Part shown: piece by piece, positions 43,872 to 52,081 of the stretch
Numbering within the stretch: position 1 is the first letter of the stretch
How the letters are laid out: each line of letters starts with the position of its first letter
NCBI RefSeq assembly: GCF_013265555.1
Contig: NZ_CP041345.1
Span: 2,278,581-2,342,580, forward strand
Origin: Tenuifilum thalassicum
GTDB taxonomy: Bacteria; Bacteroidota; Bacteroidia; Bacteroidales; Tenuifilaceae
Length of the DNA stretch: 64,000 bases
Direction: 5' to 3'
Translations under genes and position numbers: made by a program
Notes under the pieces: generated by a model
Databases searched by the model: none
What the model saw: only the letters and a program-made list of their open reading frames with translations
What the model was told of the DNA's origin: nothing

Positions 43872-44666
43872 TTACCTTTTTCGCGATAAAAGTCTTAAAA
43901 AGACAAAAACAAAAAGTGAAATAGATAGGAAAACAATAGCAGCAGGGCGAGCATATTTTAGCCCAAAGGTAGTAAACCTATCATATATCATAACAGAAGC
44001 CACCATAGGATGGTAAGCAACAATAACCACGGCGCCAAATTCGCTTAGCCCTCTTGCAAACATCATAACAAAGCCAGTCAATATGTTTCGGAATGCCAAC
44101 GGCAACGAGATGGTATAAAAGACCTTGAATGGACTTGCACCAAGAGTCAACGCTGCTTGTTCTAACTTAACAGGCACTTGCAGAAATCCATCTCTTGCTG
44201 CATTAACCAGGAATGGTAAGCTTACAAACGCCATAGCAACAGCAATTGCCACTGGTGTTCCAATAAGATTAACCCCTAAAACACTCATTGCATTTCCAAT
44301 AATGCTATCGCCACTGATAATTCCAATTAATGCGATACCCGCAACGGAATGAGGTATAACAACTGGCAAATCGACAAGCCCATTGATTAATCCCTTTAAA
44401 GGAAAATCGTAACGGGCTAACAAATAGGATAAAGGGATTGCAGGTATAGCAAAAAAAACAGTTGCAATAGCGGATATCGAGATTGAAAGCCAAATGGAAT
44501 GAAGTACTTGGCTTTCATTTGCCGTTGCAGCAATATCCTTAAATGGAGTATGAACAACCATGCCAACCAAAGGTGCAACAATAAAAAGAATTACAATGGA
44601 GCTAAGAAGCATCAATGCTAACCTAAATGGAGAAAACTGTTTGGTCATGCCAGCCAATTGCATCAC
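43872..44666 (-). CDS. wtpB: Tungstate/molybdate ABC transporter permease
   Basis: 264 residues with about six membrane spans. The inner-membrane-component signature is present in AALTLGASPFKVFYTISLPLAFRNI (EAA loop, contact site for the ATPase). It resembles ModB/WtpB: RLALMLLSSIVILFIVAPL, PLVGMVVHTP, RYDFPLKGLINGLVDLPVVIPHSVAGIALIG. It forms the membrane channel of the oxyanion importer and overlaps the wtpA stop by 1 nt. Confidence 0.88.
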   Translation of the reverse strand: MMQLAGMTKQFSPFRLALMLLSSIVILFIVAPLVGMVVHTPFKDIAATANESQVLHSIWLSISISAIATVFFAIPAIPLSYLLARYDFPLKGLINGLVDLPVVIPHSVAGIALIGIISGDSIIGNAMSVLGVNLIGTPVAIAVAMAFVSLPFLVNAARDGFLQVPVKLEQAALTLGASPFKVFYTISLPLAFRNILTGFVMMFARGLSEFGAVVIVAYHPMVASVMIYDRFTTFGLKYARPAAIVFLSISLFVFVFLRLLSRKR

Positions 44667-45622
44667 TAATTCATTTTAGCAAACTTCAAAAACTCCTTGG
44701 GTACTTCACCACATCCATCAGGGTTAAATGGGACTAACACGTTCTGCCCCATTGCTTCAACGATACTAAGTCCACCATTTTTGGAAAGGAAGAAGCTAGC
44801 AAACTTTTGAGCAAGTTCAGCATTTGGTGCATTTGTTGGAATAGTAAATGCATATAAAATGGGCTCACCATGAATGGACAAAACCTCATCGGGTTTTGAG
44901 CCTTTAATTTGAGTAGAAACGCTTGAATAATAGTCGGATAAATCAGGATTGCCTAAGTTAATAGAATCTGGGAGGGACAGGAAAGACAAGTCATGCTGCA
45001 AGGCAACAGATTCATAGATAAAGAAATAATCGATAGCTCCGGCCTCAAGCAAGGCAATTAAATCAACCTCTTTGGGACGAATATACTTATTGTCTTTAGC
45101 AAGAATTTGGCTTGCAACACCTGTGCGTGAATAATACTTCTCTGCCAGCTCAAGCAACAGAACCGTGCGGTATCCACAAGGGTCATTGTTTGGATCGCTC
45201 CGACCATATCTTACATCTTGGTTAAGCAAAATATCAATCCAGCTATCGGCGCTAATTGAATCTGCTAATCTTGAATCGGGGCGGTAGGCCACAACCATTT
45301 TATTGCTTGCAAAAGGGATGAAATAAGTAGCATACTCAGTAAGGAGTAGATTCTTAATTACGTTATAATCTGCTGAGAAAAACAAATCACACTTGCGCCC
45401 GAGTTCAGTAATTTTTCTTGAACACTCAACACTTCCTGCGGATTCTAGGACGACCTGCACTCCTGGATTGGCCTTCATAAAGCTATCGGCAGCGGCCTTC
45501 AGTGGCAAGGAAAGGCTCCCTGCATGAAATATAGTAATTGTATTACTTTTATCGCTACTGTTACATCCAAGCAAGAACAGCAATAAAGGAAGGACTAAAA
45601 CATTTACCTTTTTCATTATCAA
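44666..45622 (-). CDS. wtpA: Tungstate/molybdate-binding lipoprotein
   Basis: 318 residues. Signal peptide with lipobox (VLVLPLLLFLLGCN). The mature part matches WtpA/ModA-like oxyanion-binding proteins: ITIFHAGSLSLPLKAAADSF, ESAGSVECSRKITELGRKCDLFFSADY, RYGRSDPNNDPCGYRTVLLLELAEKYY, and the GAIDYFFIYESVA segment. The DPCGYR form is typical of the WtpA class, which prefers tungstate, so tungsten enzymes (e.g. formate or aldehyde oxidoreductases) may exist elsewhere in the genome. Anchored outside the inner membrane. Confidence 0.88.
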   Translation of the reverse strand: MIMKKVNVLVLPLLLFLLGCNSSDKSNTITIFHAGSLSLPLKAAADSFMKANPGVQVVLESAGSVECSRKITELGRKCDLFFSADYNVIKNLLLTEYATYFIPFASNKMVVAYRPDSRLADSISADSWIDILLNQDVRYGRSDPNNDPCGYRTVLLLELAEKYYSRTGVASQILAKDNKYIRPKEVDLIALLEAGAIDYFFIYESVALQHDLSFLSLPDSINLGNPDLSDYYSSVSTQIKGSKPDEVLSIHGEPILYAFTIPTNAPNAELAQKFASFFLSKNGGLSIVEAMGQNVLVPFNPDGCGEVPKEFLKFAKMN

Positions 45623-45623
45623 G

Positions 45624-46004
45624 CTACTGATTTATTGTTTGAAAAAATTTCTTAACAACTCTCTTTACCGATTCATCAAACTCATCGCGTAGCTGGCGGT
45701 AGGCATTTACAAGTAGCTTTCCATCGTTGGTCATTTCGGATTTTCCTCCTTGGCTACCACCACGCGACTTAACAACTAAAGGGAAGCCTAGTTCCTCCTC
45801 AGCCCGTTTTACCAGCTCCCAAGCTTTACGGTAACTTATTTGCATTTTTTTAGCTGCAGCAGAAATGGACTCCAGCTCATCGATATTCAACAAAAGGCAA
45901 AGCTGCTCATTAGACAGAAAGAGCTCATCATCCTGTCGATGACGAAGAAAGATTGAGTAATCAAGAAAAACGTCGTAATACTTTGAACCCTTTGGACCAG
46001 CCAT
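45624..46004 (-). CDS. ModE-like winged-helix regulator
   Basis: 126 residues, equal to the N-terminal DNA-binding half of ModE: SISAAAKKMQISYRKAWELVKRAEEELGFPLVVKSRGGSQGGKSEMTNDGKLLVNAYRQL. It has no molybdate-binding MopB/TOBE domain, so it may sense metal through another protein or act without ligand. It starts the wtp operon (1-nt gap to wtpA). An inverted repeat GCGATA/TATCGC overlaps its start region and could be its own operator. Confidence 0.87.
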   Translation of the reverse strand: MAGPKGSKYYDVFLDYSIFLRHRQDDELFLSNEQLCLLLNIDELESISAAAKKMQISYRKAWELVKRAEEELGFPLVVKSRGGSQGGKSEMTNDGKLLVNAYRQLRDEFDESVKRVVKKFFQTINQ

Positions 46005-46005
46005 A

Positions 46006-46031
46006 GCGATATGTGTTTAATTTCCTATCGC
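46006..46031. promoter_or_regulatory. Candidate operator of the ModE-like regulator
   Basis: GCGATA and TATCGC arms separated by 14 nt lie just upstream of the regulator start. E. coli ModE sites also have CG..TA/TA..CG outer arms, so autoregulation is plausible but not shown. Confidence 0.35.
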
Positions 46032-46036
46032 AAGGT

Positions 46037-46063
46037 AATAAAAAATGGGGAAATACACCCCAT
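46037..46063 (-). terminator. Terminator of ppnP
   Basis: Minus strand: ATGGGG and CCCCAT arms with a 7-nt loop, followed by TTTTTATT, just after the ppnP stop. Confidence 0.75.
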
Positions 46064-46069
46064 AATTAA

Positions 46070-46351
46070 CTACTTATAAAGGCAACGGTAAGCAGTATCG
46101 CCGCTAAGGCGAACCTTAAACTTAGCATCTTTAGGAACTACAAACGTTTCAAATTCCTTATAGGTTTTCCACTCTTTTTCGCCAGGAAGCAAGACATTCA
46201 TTTCGCCAGAAATTACTGTCATGTACTCCACAGTAGTAGTTCCAAATTCGTATTCACCTTCAGCCATAACGCCAATGGTGGCACGGCCTTCTGTGGTTTG
46301 AAAGGCAATGGATTTTACCTTTCCATCGAAATATTCATTTGTTTGAAACAT
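46070..46351 (-). CDS. ppnP: Pyrimidine/purine nucleoside phosphorylase
   Basis: 93 residues from MFQTNEYFDGKVKS, the length of E. coli PpnP (formerly DUF1255). An upstream ATG at 46405 would add 18 residues and cover the promoter, so it is rejected. Conserved: SIAFQTTEGRATIGVMAEGEYEFGTTTVEYMTVISGEMNVLLPGEKEWKTY and the C-terminal YRCLYK. A small cupin that splits nucleosides with phosphate into base plus ribose-1-phosphate. Single gene with its own -7 box and terminator. Confidence 0.92.
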   Translation of the reverse strand: MFQTNEYFDGKVKSIAFQTTEGRATIGVMAEGEYEFGTTTVEYMTVISGEMNVLLPGEKEWKTYKEFETFVVPKDAKFKVRLSGDTAYRCLYK

Positions 46352-46368
46352 GGCTAAATTATTTTTCT

Positions 46369-46376
46369 CAAAAATA
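46369..46376 (-). promoter_or_regulatory. Promoter -7 box (TATTTTTG) for ppnP
   Basis: Exact TAnnTTTG on the minus strand, 17 nt before the ATG at 46351. Confidence 0.55.
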
Positions 46377-46533
46377 ACAGATAAATAGAATTTTAAGTAT
46401 GACAATAATCAGAAAAACATTAATTAAAATGAATTACGCCCAATAAAAGTTGATTAAATAATGGTATACAAAAATTTCATCTTACATGCTCATTGAAAAA
46501 TAAATTAATCCGAAATTTCTATCAAAAAAGCTA

Positions 46534-46563
46534 AACAAAAAATCCGCACCCTTAGGCACGGAT
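46534..46563 (-). terminator. Terminator of the KAS III gene
   Basis: Minus strand: ATCCGTGCC / GGGTGCGGAT (with two G-U pairs) followed by TTTTTTGTTT. Confidence 0.75.
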
Positions 46564-46590
46564 CTTTTTATTAAATCACTATACAAGGCA

Positions 46591-47667
46591 TTAATGCTTA
46601 TAAACGACAGCATTAATATTCATTCCTGCTCCAACCGAGGCAAACATTACGATATCATCTTTATCAATTTTATGTTCAGGCTGTTTACCTTTAATTATCA
46701 TATCGTAAAGAGTAGGGATTGTTCCCACAGAACTATTTCCTAACTCCCTAATGCTCATGGGCATCAGTTCAGGAACGCTTTTTTCAATCCTACATTTTTT
46801 AACAAAGCGTTTAACAATGGCCTCGTCCATTTTTTCGTTGGCCTGGTGTATTAATATTTTCGTTATTTCATTTGGTTCAACGCCGGCGTTCTCAACTGCA
46901 ACTTTCATTGCTTCAGGTACATTTATTAAAGCATATTCATATATCTTCCGGCCTTCCATTTTAATGTACCTAATATTAGGATCTGATTCTGGATGATATG
47001 ATTTGCCTAGATATAGATAGAAAGCCTCTTCCTCGGTATGCGACATGGCAGCAGCAGAAAGGATTCCACGCTTGGCCTCCTCCTCTTTAGCTTCAATAAC
47101 TACAGCACCAGCGCCATCGGCGAAAATCATACAGTCGCGGTCGTGCTTGTCAATAAGTCTTGAAAGCGTATCTGTTCCAATAACCAGACATCTCTTAGCC
47201 AAACCAGATTTAATGTAAGAATCGGCCTGTATTACTCCCTGAACCCATCCTGGACATCCAAAAATTAAATCATATGGTATGCACGAAGGATTCTTAATAC
47301 CAAGATGATGTTTTATACGTGATGCTAGGCTAGGCAATATGTCGGTTTGAATAGTTCCATGCTTTATATCCCCAAAGTTATGGGCTACTATGATTTGATC
47401 AATGGTTTCAGGATCAACACCAGCATCCTCAATAGCACGCCTGGCCGCAATAGCTCCAATATCTGATGCGCACAAATCGTCGGACACCCAACGGCGCTCT
47501 TCAATACCAGTAATGTCCTTAAACTTGGCAATAACCTCATCGACCAAAGTCTCAATTTTAGTTTCATCTTCATTATAAAATGTATGACGAGTAAACTCAC
47601 GGTTTGTAACACGAACGGTTGGAATATAACTGCCCGTTCCTGTAATGACGGAATTTAAATGCTTCAT
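46591..47667 (-). CDS. 3-oxoacyl-ACP synthase III family protein
   Basis: 358 residues of the FabH-like thiolase fold. The catalytic triad is visible: Cys in DLIFGCPGWVQGVIQ, His in IHQANEKM and Asn in ELGNSSVGTIP. Also DITGIEERRWV at the N terminus and FADGAGAVVIEA. FabH starts fatty-acid synthesis by condensing an acyl-CoA with malonyl-ACP. This longer, divergent group may instead make branched, aryl or other specialised chains. No other fatty-acid genes are adjacent. Upstream lies a perfect TTTGAAA/TTTCAAA palindrome. Confidence 0.88.
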   Translation of the reverse strand: MKHLNSVITGTGSYIPTVRVTNREFTRHTFYNEDETKIETLVDEVIAKFKDITGIEERRWVSDDLCASDIGAIAARRAIEDAGVDPETIDQIIVAHNFGDIKHGTIQTDILPSLASRIKHHLGIKNPSCIPYDLIFGCPGWVQGVIQADSYIKSGLAKRCLVIGTDTLSRLIDKHDRDCMIFADGAGAVVIEAKEEEAKRGILSAAAMSHTEEEAFYLYLGKSYHPESDPNIRYIKMEGRKIYEYALINVPEAMKVAVENAGVEPNEITKILIHQANEKMDEAIVKRFVKKCRIEKSVPELMPMSIRELGNSSVGTIPTLYDMIIKGKQPEHKIDKDDIVMFASVGAGMNINAVVYKH

Positions 47668-47709
47668 GATTTTAAAAACGTTTGATTAGTCCCGCCGTAA
47701 AAGTAATAA

Positions 47710-47727
47710 TTTGAAACATATTTCAAA
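47710..47727. promoter_or_regulatory. Palindrome TTTGAAA-CATA-TTTCAAA upstream of the KAS III gene
   Basis: A perfect 7-bp inverted repeat with a 4-nt spacer, 43 nt before the start codon; a further half-site-like ATTCAAA follows at 47730-47737. Form and place suit a repressor-binding site. Confidence 0.45.
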
Positions 47728-47905
47728 ATGATTCAAAGCATATTAATTCTATTTGATTGTATATCTGCATTTTAAAAGTCTTTCAATTTGACATATCAAT
47801 TAATAAAATCTATGTAAAATATTACATAAAATCTACCTAGACTTATCATAAAACACTGTATTACAAAACACTACTCAGAGTGTAACACTAAAAATAAATT
47901 TTGTT

Positions 47906-48535
47906 TTAATATTTTAGATAGATTATCAATGGCCCAGGTGAGAAGGATATCTCAAATTTATCGCCAAGGCTTTCGTTTAGAGTTCCCATCCAAAACTCTG
48001 GCAGTGTTTTATTTTCAATCGGGTATTTCAAATTTTTTGTTGTTATTACAGTTTGGTTGTTGGGTGAAAAAATAGACACCTGTTGCCCCACATAGCTGCC
48101 TATTGTTGATGAAGATAATAAAGGATAGAAAACTCCAGTATCGGTTAGCATCTTAACATTCGCCCCCATTCTAGCATAATTACTAAGCAACCCGATATTG
48201 CCTAATGTGTGATCCTCGCGTTTACCAGTTGCACCAACAATCACAATATCGTTTATTCTATTTCCAATACACCATTTAACAGCTTTAGTTAAATCGTTAG
48301 TATTTTGGTCTGGATCGTGATGCAAAATGCTCTGATATTTCTTTTTAAGGTGTTCCTTAATAGAATCCAAATCGCCTACTAGAGCATTAGGTGTTATTGC
48401 AAGTTTTTCGAGATTTTCAATAGCCCCATCGCAACACACTAATAGGGGAGCATCTAACAGCTCGTTGAGAGGAGTTGGGTGGCTAGGAAATTCACCATTA
48501 GCTAATATTACTGCTTTCATAATAATAATGTTCAA
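47906..48535 (-). CDS. Thiamine diphosphokinase
   Basis: 209 residues; MKAVILANGEFP five codons in (48520) is an alternative start. Family motifs: LLVCCDGAIENLEKLAITPNALVGDLDSI (DG and GDxDS), HHDPDQNTNDLTKAVKWC, IVGATGKREDHTLGNIGLL, and a C-terminal beta domain. It transfers pyrophosphate from ATP to thiamine, giving TPP in the cytoplasm. It lies 3 nt after the PnuC-type transporter gene and downstream of a TPP-riboswitch-controlled receptor, completing a thiamine uptake and activation unit. Confidence 0.92.
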   Translation of the reverse strand: MNIIIMKAVILANGEFPSHPTPLNELLDAPLLVCCDGAIENLEKLAITPNALVGDLDSIKEHLKKKYQSILHHDPDQNTNDLTKAVKWCIGNRINDIVIVGATGKREDHTLGNIGLLSNYARMGANVKMLTDTGVFYPLLSSSTIGSYVGQQVSIFSPNNQTVITTKNLKYPIENKTLPEFWMGTLNESLGDKFEISFSPGPLIIYLKY

Positions 48536-48538
48536 GGT

Positions 48539-49120
48539 TTAATTACATTTTTTTTCATTTTTCCATTGCGAGTAACCGACAAAGGACATAATAGTGTAAA
48601 ACAAAAACAAAACAGATGTAGGATACAACCCCTTATAAATATAAAGGATAAGCGAGACCGAGTTTACAACTACCCAGATCCACCAATGCTCAATATACTT
48701 TCTTGCAAGCATCCACGTTGCAGTTATGCTTAATGCAGTAGTAAAGGCATCGCCAGTTGGAACAGGTGAATCGGTATAGGTTGTCAACACAAAACGAATC
48801 AGAACAAAAAGCACAGCACTGGCAACCACCAACGGAACAACAAACCGTTTAGGAGTATTGGTTACAGGTAAAGAATTTTTTGAATTGGCATTACCTCCAA
48901 ACAACCAGTGGTACCAACCATAAATGCTGATTATTAGGTAATACCATTGCAATCCCATATCGGCATAAAATTTCGAAACATAAAATATGTAGATGTAAAA
49001 TGCCGAGGTAAGAATACCTAATGGCCACAGCCAGACTTTTTGCTTAATTTCCAGATAAAGGTAAATTAAGCCAGTGATAGCTCCAATCAGTTCGATATAG
49101 TTATTTGATATCCAAGACAT
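48539..49120 (-). CDS. pnuT: PnuC-family transporter (probable thiamine transporter PnuT)
   Basis: 193 residues with about seven membrane spans. PnuC signatures: IELIGAITGLIYLYLEIKQKVWLWPLGILTSAFYIYIFYVSKFYADMGLQWYYLIISIYGWYHW and WMLARKYIEHWWIWVVVNSVSLILYIYKGLYPTSVLFLFY. PnuC takes up nicotinamide riboside, but copies next to thiamine diphosphokinase and TPP riboswitches are thiamine transporters (PnuT). Context therefore favours thiamine. Confidence 0.87.
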   Translation of the reverse strand: MSWISNNYIELIGAITGLIYLYLEIKQKVWLWPLGILTSAFYIYIFYVSKFYADMGLQWYYLIISIYGWYHWLFGGNANSKNSLPVTNTPKRFVVPLVVASAVLFVLIRFVLTTYTDSPVPTGDAFTTALSITATWMLARKYIEHWWIWVVVNSVSLILYIYKGLYPTSVLFLFYTIMSFVGYSQWKNEKKCN

Positions 49121-49250
49121 TGAATAAGATTAAAGGTTAAAGAATTAAGGATAAAGGTTAAAGGATTAAGGATAAAAGTTAAAGGATAAAGGTTAAAAGT
49201 AAAGGATTAAAGATAAATTTTAAGTTAAAAGACAAAAAAGATAAATCCAA
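49121..49250. repeat. Degenerate AT-rich heptad repeat array
   Basis: About 12-15 imperfect copies of a 7-mer (GGTTAAA, GGATTAA, GGATAAA) fill the space before pnuT. The array resembles the GTTAAAC heptads around the four-helix-bundle gene. It would be transcribed as the 5' leader if the TAAATTTG box at 49256-49263 is used. Confidence 0.65.
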
Positions 49251-49255
49251 GAATT

Positions 49256-49263
49256 CAAATTTA
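49256..49263 (-). promoter_or_regulatory. Possible promoter -7 box (TAAATTTG) for pnuT
   Basis: Exact TAnnTTTG on the minus strand, between the receptor-gene terminator and the heptad array. It would give pnuT and the kinase their own transcript. Confidence 0.4.
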
Positions 49264-49296
49264 AGTTTAAAGACTTGATTAAGTAGCAGTTATTTA

Positions 49297-49343
49297 TTTA
49301 AAAAAAAGAAAGGAGCCCAGCCAGCAGGGCTGGGTTTGGGCTC
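49297..49343 (-). terminator. Terminator of the thiamine receptor gene
   Basis: Minus strand: GAGCCCA / TGGGCTC outer arms enclosing CCAGC / GCTGG, then TTTCTTTTTTTT. It lies 18 nt after the receptor stop, so pnuT needs read-through or its own promoter. Confidence 0.8.
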
Positions 49344-49361
49344 GGGTTAAATTGATTTATA

Positions 49362-51812
49362 CTAAAACTCAATTCCAAATTTCAGCATGTAATGGGTTGT
49401 TGCTTGTGGATAGTAGCCAATAAGAACATACTCGGGATCTCCACTTTGGAACAACGTTCTATACACCCAAGCATTTGCCGAATATTTTTCATTTAAAATA
49501 TTGTTAACGCTTAGCTGAATATAAGCGGAATGACTTGACTGTTTTTTAGTCCTGTATTCTAAAACAACATTATTTACGAAATACGGATCCAAACTTCTAC
49601 TTTTTGTTTCAGTGTTATCGATATATTGACGGCTAACATATTTTGCCACCCATGAGAAGCTAACAGAAGGTAAAGGGTAGAACGTTACACGTGATCCAGA
49701 AACGATGGATGGTGAAAAGGAAATGGTAGTGTTACCCAGATTTTCAGGAACAGGTGTATACAATTCATTCCAATCGTTAGGATTATCTACCAGATTTGCA
49801 TAATTCGTATAATCTTTAATAATGTTCTTGCTAAAAGTTGAATTGGCATCAATTCTTAACCAATCTGCAGGTTTATAAGATAACGAAACCTCAACACCAG
49901 TCCTGTAACTATTTGGAACATTAGTCATTCTAGCATAACCAACATCGGTTAGTTCACCAGTTAAAACAAGCTGATCCTTATAAAGCATGTAATAGTAGTT
50001 TAGATCAACAGAGAGGTTTTGTAAACGCAAACGATAACCTAACTCCCAATCGTTCAACCTTTCAGGTTTAGGAGTAAAGTCGGATGAACCCTTTTGAGCA
50101 TCTTTTAAATCACTCCTAGCAGGTTCACGATGGGCAACAGCATAGGAAGCGTAAACTTCATGAGCAGAGCTAATTCGATATGTCAATCCAAATTTTGGGT
50201 TAAGGAAACTCCAACTATGATCTTGGTCGAGAGGCATTACGTCGGAATCGATTCCTTCAAGCTTATACTCAATGCCACGGTACTGAACATCGGCAAAAAC
50301 AGATAAAGCATCATTAATTTGCCAGATTGATTTTGCAAAAACATTCCAATCGGTTTTTAAACCATTATTCCGGTACCACTCGTACTTATTAGGTAGACCA
50401 ATATTTATTTTGCTCCAAAGCACCTTGCCAAAATGGTCGCCATCGTATTGATTCCATCCACCGCCAACAATAACATTAAGATTATTAAGGCGATAGGTAA
50501 GAGAAGCAACTCCACCGTAGAAGAGATTATCCATCCACTTCTGTTGAATAAAGTCAGTTTTACTTATGGCGGTATCGCGAACAGTAAATTGAGTTAGTCC
50601 AAACTTTGAGAGCTTACGATCTGGTTTATACTCCTCGTAGTAACCTCTTCCATCTGTAAGATGAAGCGTAATGTTTGCAGTTAAATTATTTGAGAAAGAG
50701 TGAGTTCCAATCAAATGGTAATGTGTTTGCCAGTAGTTATCCTTCTGATCATCGTAATAACGTGTAACTCCGTCATCATCTACGTATTCACCTGCAGGAT
50801 TGTAGCGTCTATTGGTTTCCATCATGTAATCGGGTGTTCCTTCCCAGGTGATACCGGTATGTTCCTCGCCATGAATAATATTTGCTCTAATCTGGCTGTT
50901 CTCGCCATGCCACGCTGCTGTAATAAACATGGAGCGATGGTCGGAAGTAGCACGCTCAACATAGCCATCGGTGTGGAGCTGAGAGAAACGACCTTCCATA
51001 CTAAAACCGTTATCCATCACCCCTGTACCTACTCTAGCAGATGTTTTCCAGGAATTGAATGAACCTTGTAGAAAATCAACGGCAGCAAAAGGTTTTTCAG
51101 TTAAAGTATTAGTTTGAAAATTCACGGTTGCACCAAAGGCAGCAGCACCATTTGTAGATGTGCCAACACCGCGCTGCACCTGGAGATTATCAACCGAAGC
51201 AGCAAAATCTGGCAAGTCGACCCAATACACTCCTTGCGATTCAGCATCGTTTAATGGTACACCATTAATTGTAACATTTATTCTAGTAGGGTCGGTTCCT
51301 CTAATACGGAATGCGGTATTACCAATCCCAATACCGCTCTCGGACGAAATAACAACCGAGGGTAACATTTCTAATAGGTAAGGGGTATCTCCACCAGTAT
51401 TTAGCTTTTGGATTTGTTCTCGATTTAAAGTGGTTTGAGCAATTGGCATACGATTCGAAGCTCGAGTAGACGAAACCACGACAGCATCTAGGTACTGAGA
51501 AGACTGCTTTAACTGAATATTAAGTTCAACATCTTTATCAACTTTAACATTAATCCTCGAGGTTTCAAAACCAAGATAATTAACAATAATGGTATAGTTC
51601 CCCTCTTTAACTTGTGATAAACGATACTCACCATTAACCCCGCTGTAGGTTCCCAAAAAGGTGTTCTCTAAAATTACAGATGCGCCTACTAGTGGATTTC
51701 CATTTGTATCGGTTACCTTACCATAAATAGAAAATCCAAGATTTTCAGCCCAGCTAGTTTGCAAGGCACCAACGAGCATAAGCGCAAGAAACGCTAAAAC
51801 ATTTTTTTTCAT
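49362..51812 (-). CDS. TonB-dependent receptor, probably for thiamine
   Basis: 816 residues. Signal peptide (KKNVLAFLALMLVGALQTSWA), then a carboxypeptidase-like beta domain (FSIYGKVTDTNGNPLVGASVILENTFLGTYSGVNGEYRL...NYLGFETSRI). A plug domain follows (TTLNREQIQKLNTGGDTPYLLEMLPSVV, FRIRGTDPTRINVTINGVPLNDAESQGVYWVDLPD). The 22-strand barrel type C terminus ends YMLKFGIEF. The TPP riboswitch upstream and the downstream PnuT and thiamine kinase genes point to thiamine or its precursors as substrate. Confidence 0.9.
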   Translation of the reverse strand: MKKNVLAFLALMLVGALQTSWAENLGFSIYGKVTDTNGNPLVGASVILENTFLGTYSGVNGEYRLSQVKEGNYTIIVNYLGFETSRINVKVDKDVELNIQLKQSSQYLDAVVVSSTRASNRMPIAQTTLNREQIQKLNTGGDTPYLLEMLPSVVISSESGIGIGNTAFRIRGTDPTRINVTINGVPLNDAESQGVYWVDLPDFAASVDNLQVQRGVGTSTNGAAAFGATVNFQTNTLTEKPFAAVDFLQGSFNSWKTSARVGTGVMDNGFSMEGRFSQLHTDGYVERATSDHRSMFITAAWHGENSQIRANIIHGEEHTGITWEGTPDYMMETNRRYNPAGEYVDDDGVTRYYDDQKDNYWQTHYHLIGTHSFSNNLTANITLHLTDGRGYYEEYKPDRKLSKFGLTQFTVRDTAISKTDFIQQKWMDNLFYGGVASLTYRLNNLNVIVGGGWNQYDGDHFGKVLWSKINIGLPNKYEWYRNNGLKTDWNVFAKSIWQINDALSVFADVQYRGIEYKLEGIDSDVMPLDQDHSWSFLNPKFGLTYRISSAHEVYASYAVAHREPARSDLKDAQKGSSDFTPKPERLNDWELGYRLRLQNLSVDLNYYYMLYKDQLVLTGELTDVGYARMTNVPNSYRTGVEVSLSYKPADWLRIDANSTFSKNIIKDYTNYANLVDNPNDWNELYTPVPENLGNTTISFSPSIVSGSRVTFYPLPSVSFSWVAKYVSRQYIDNTETKSRSLDPYFVNNVVLEYRTKKQSSHSAYIQLSVNNILNEKYSANAWVYRTLFQSGDPEYVLIGYYPQATTHYMLKFGIEF

Positions 51813-51821
51813 GGTTATAAT

Positions 51822-51888
51822 CCCTTTAAATAGTTAAACACAATACAGGCATGACGTAAAGCCAAACAACCTGAATAACTATAAAGGG
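51822..51888 (-). promoter_or_regulatory. Predicted expression platform of the TPP riboswitch
   Basis: On the minus strand CCCTTTATAGTTA (51888-51876) can pair with TAACTATTTAAAGGG (51836-51822, 2-nt bulge). The second arm contains the likely ribosome-binding AAAGGG 9 nt before the ATG, so the hairpin would block translation. A CCCCC run at its base could pair alternatively with the aptamer's GGGGG. Confidence 0.45.
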
Positions 51889-51911
51889 GGAAAATTTGAG
51901 ATGTTGGAACT

Positions 51912-51984
51912 CTTTTTCCCTTCGCCGGCATTATCCGGATCAGGTTCAAAGGGTATGATCTCAGCCCTACGGGCACCCCCAAAG
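51912..51984 (-). ncRNA. TPP riboswitch aptamer (THI element)
   Basis: Read on the minus strand it contains the classic THI-box core: GGGGGTGCCC, GGGCTGAGATCATACCC, then TGAACCTGATCCGGATAATG and CCGGCGAAGGGA in order. It lies about 100 nt upstream of the TonB receptor start and senses thiamine pyrophosphate. Confidence 0.95.
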
Positions 51985-52081
51985 TCATTGCAAAACTAAA
52001 CAAATTATTTTAGTAAAAGTTTAAACCCCAGAAAACAATTTCAGAACAACAAGGGAACGAGGTGGAAATCAGCAAAAAACA

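Noticed and set aside
46352-46405. N-terminal extension of PpnP
   Set aside because: It contains the -7 promoter box, and the family N terminus begins at MFQTNEYF.
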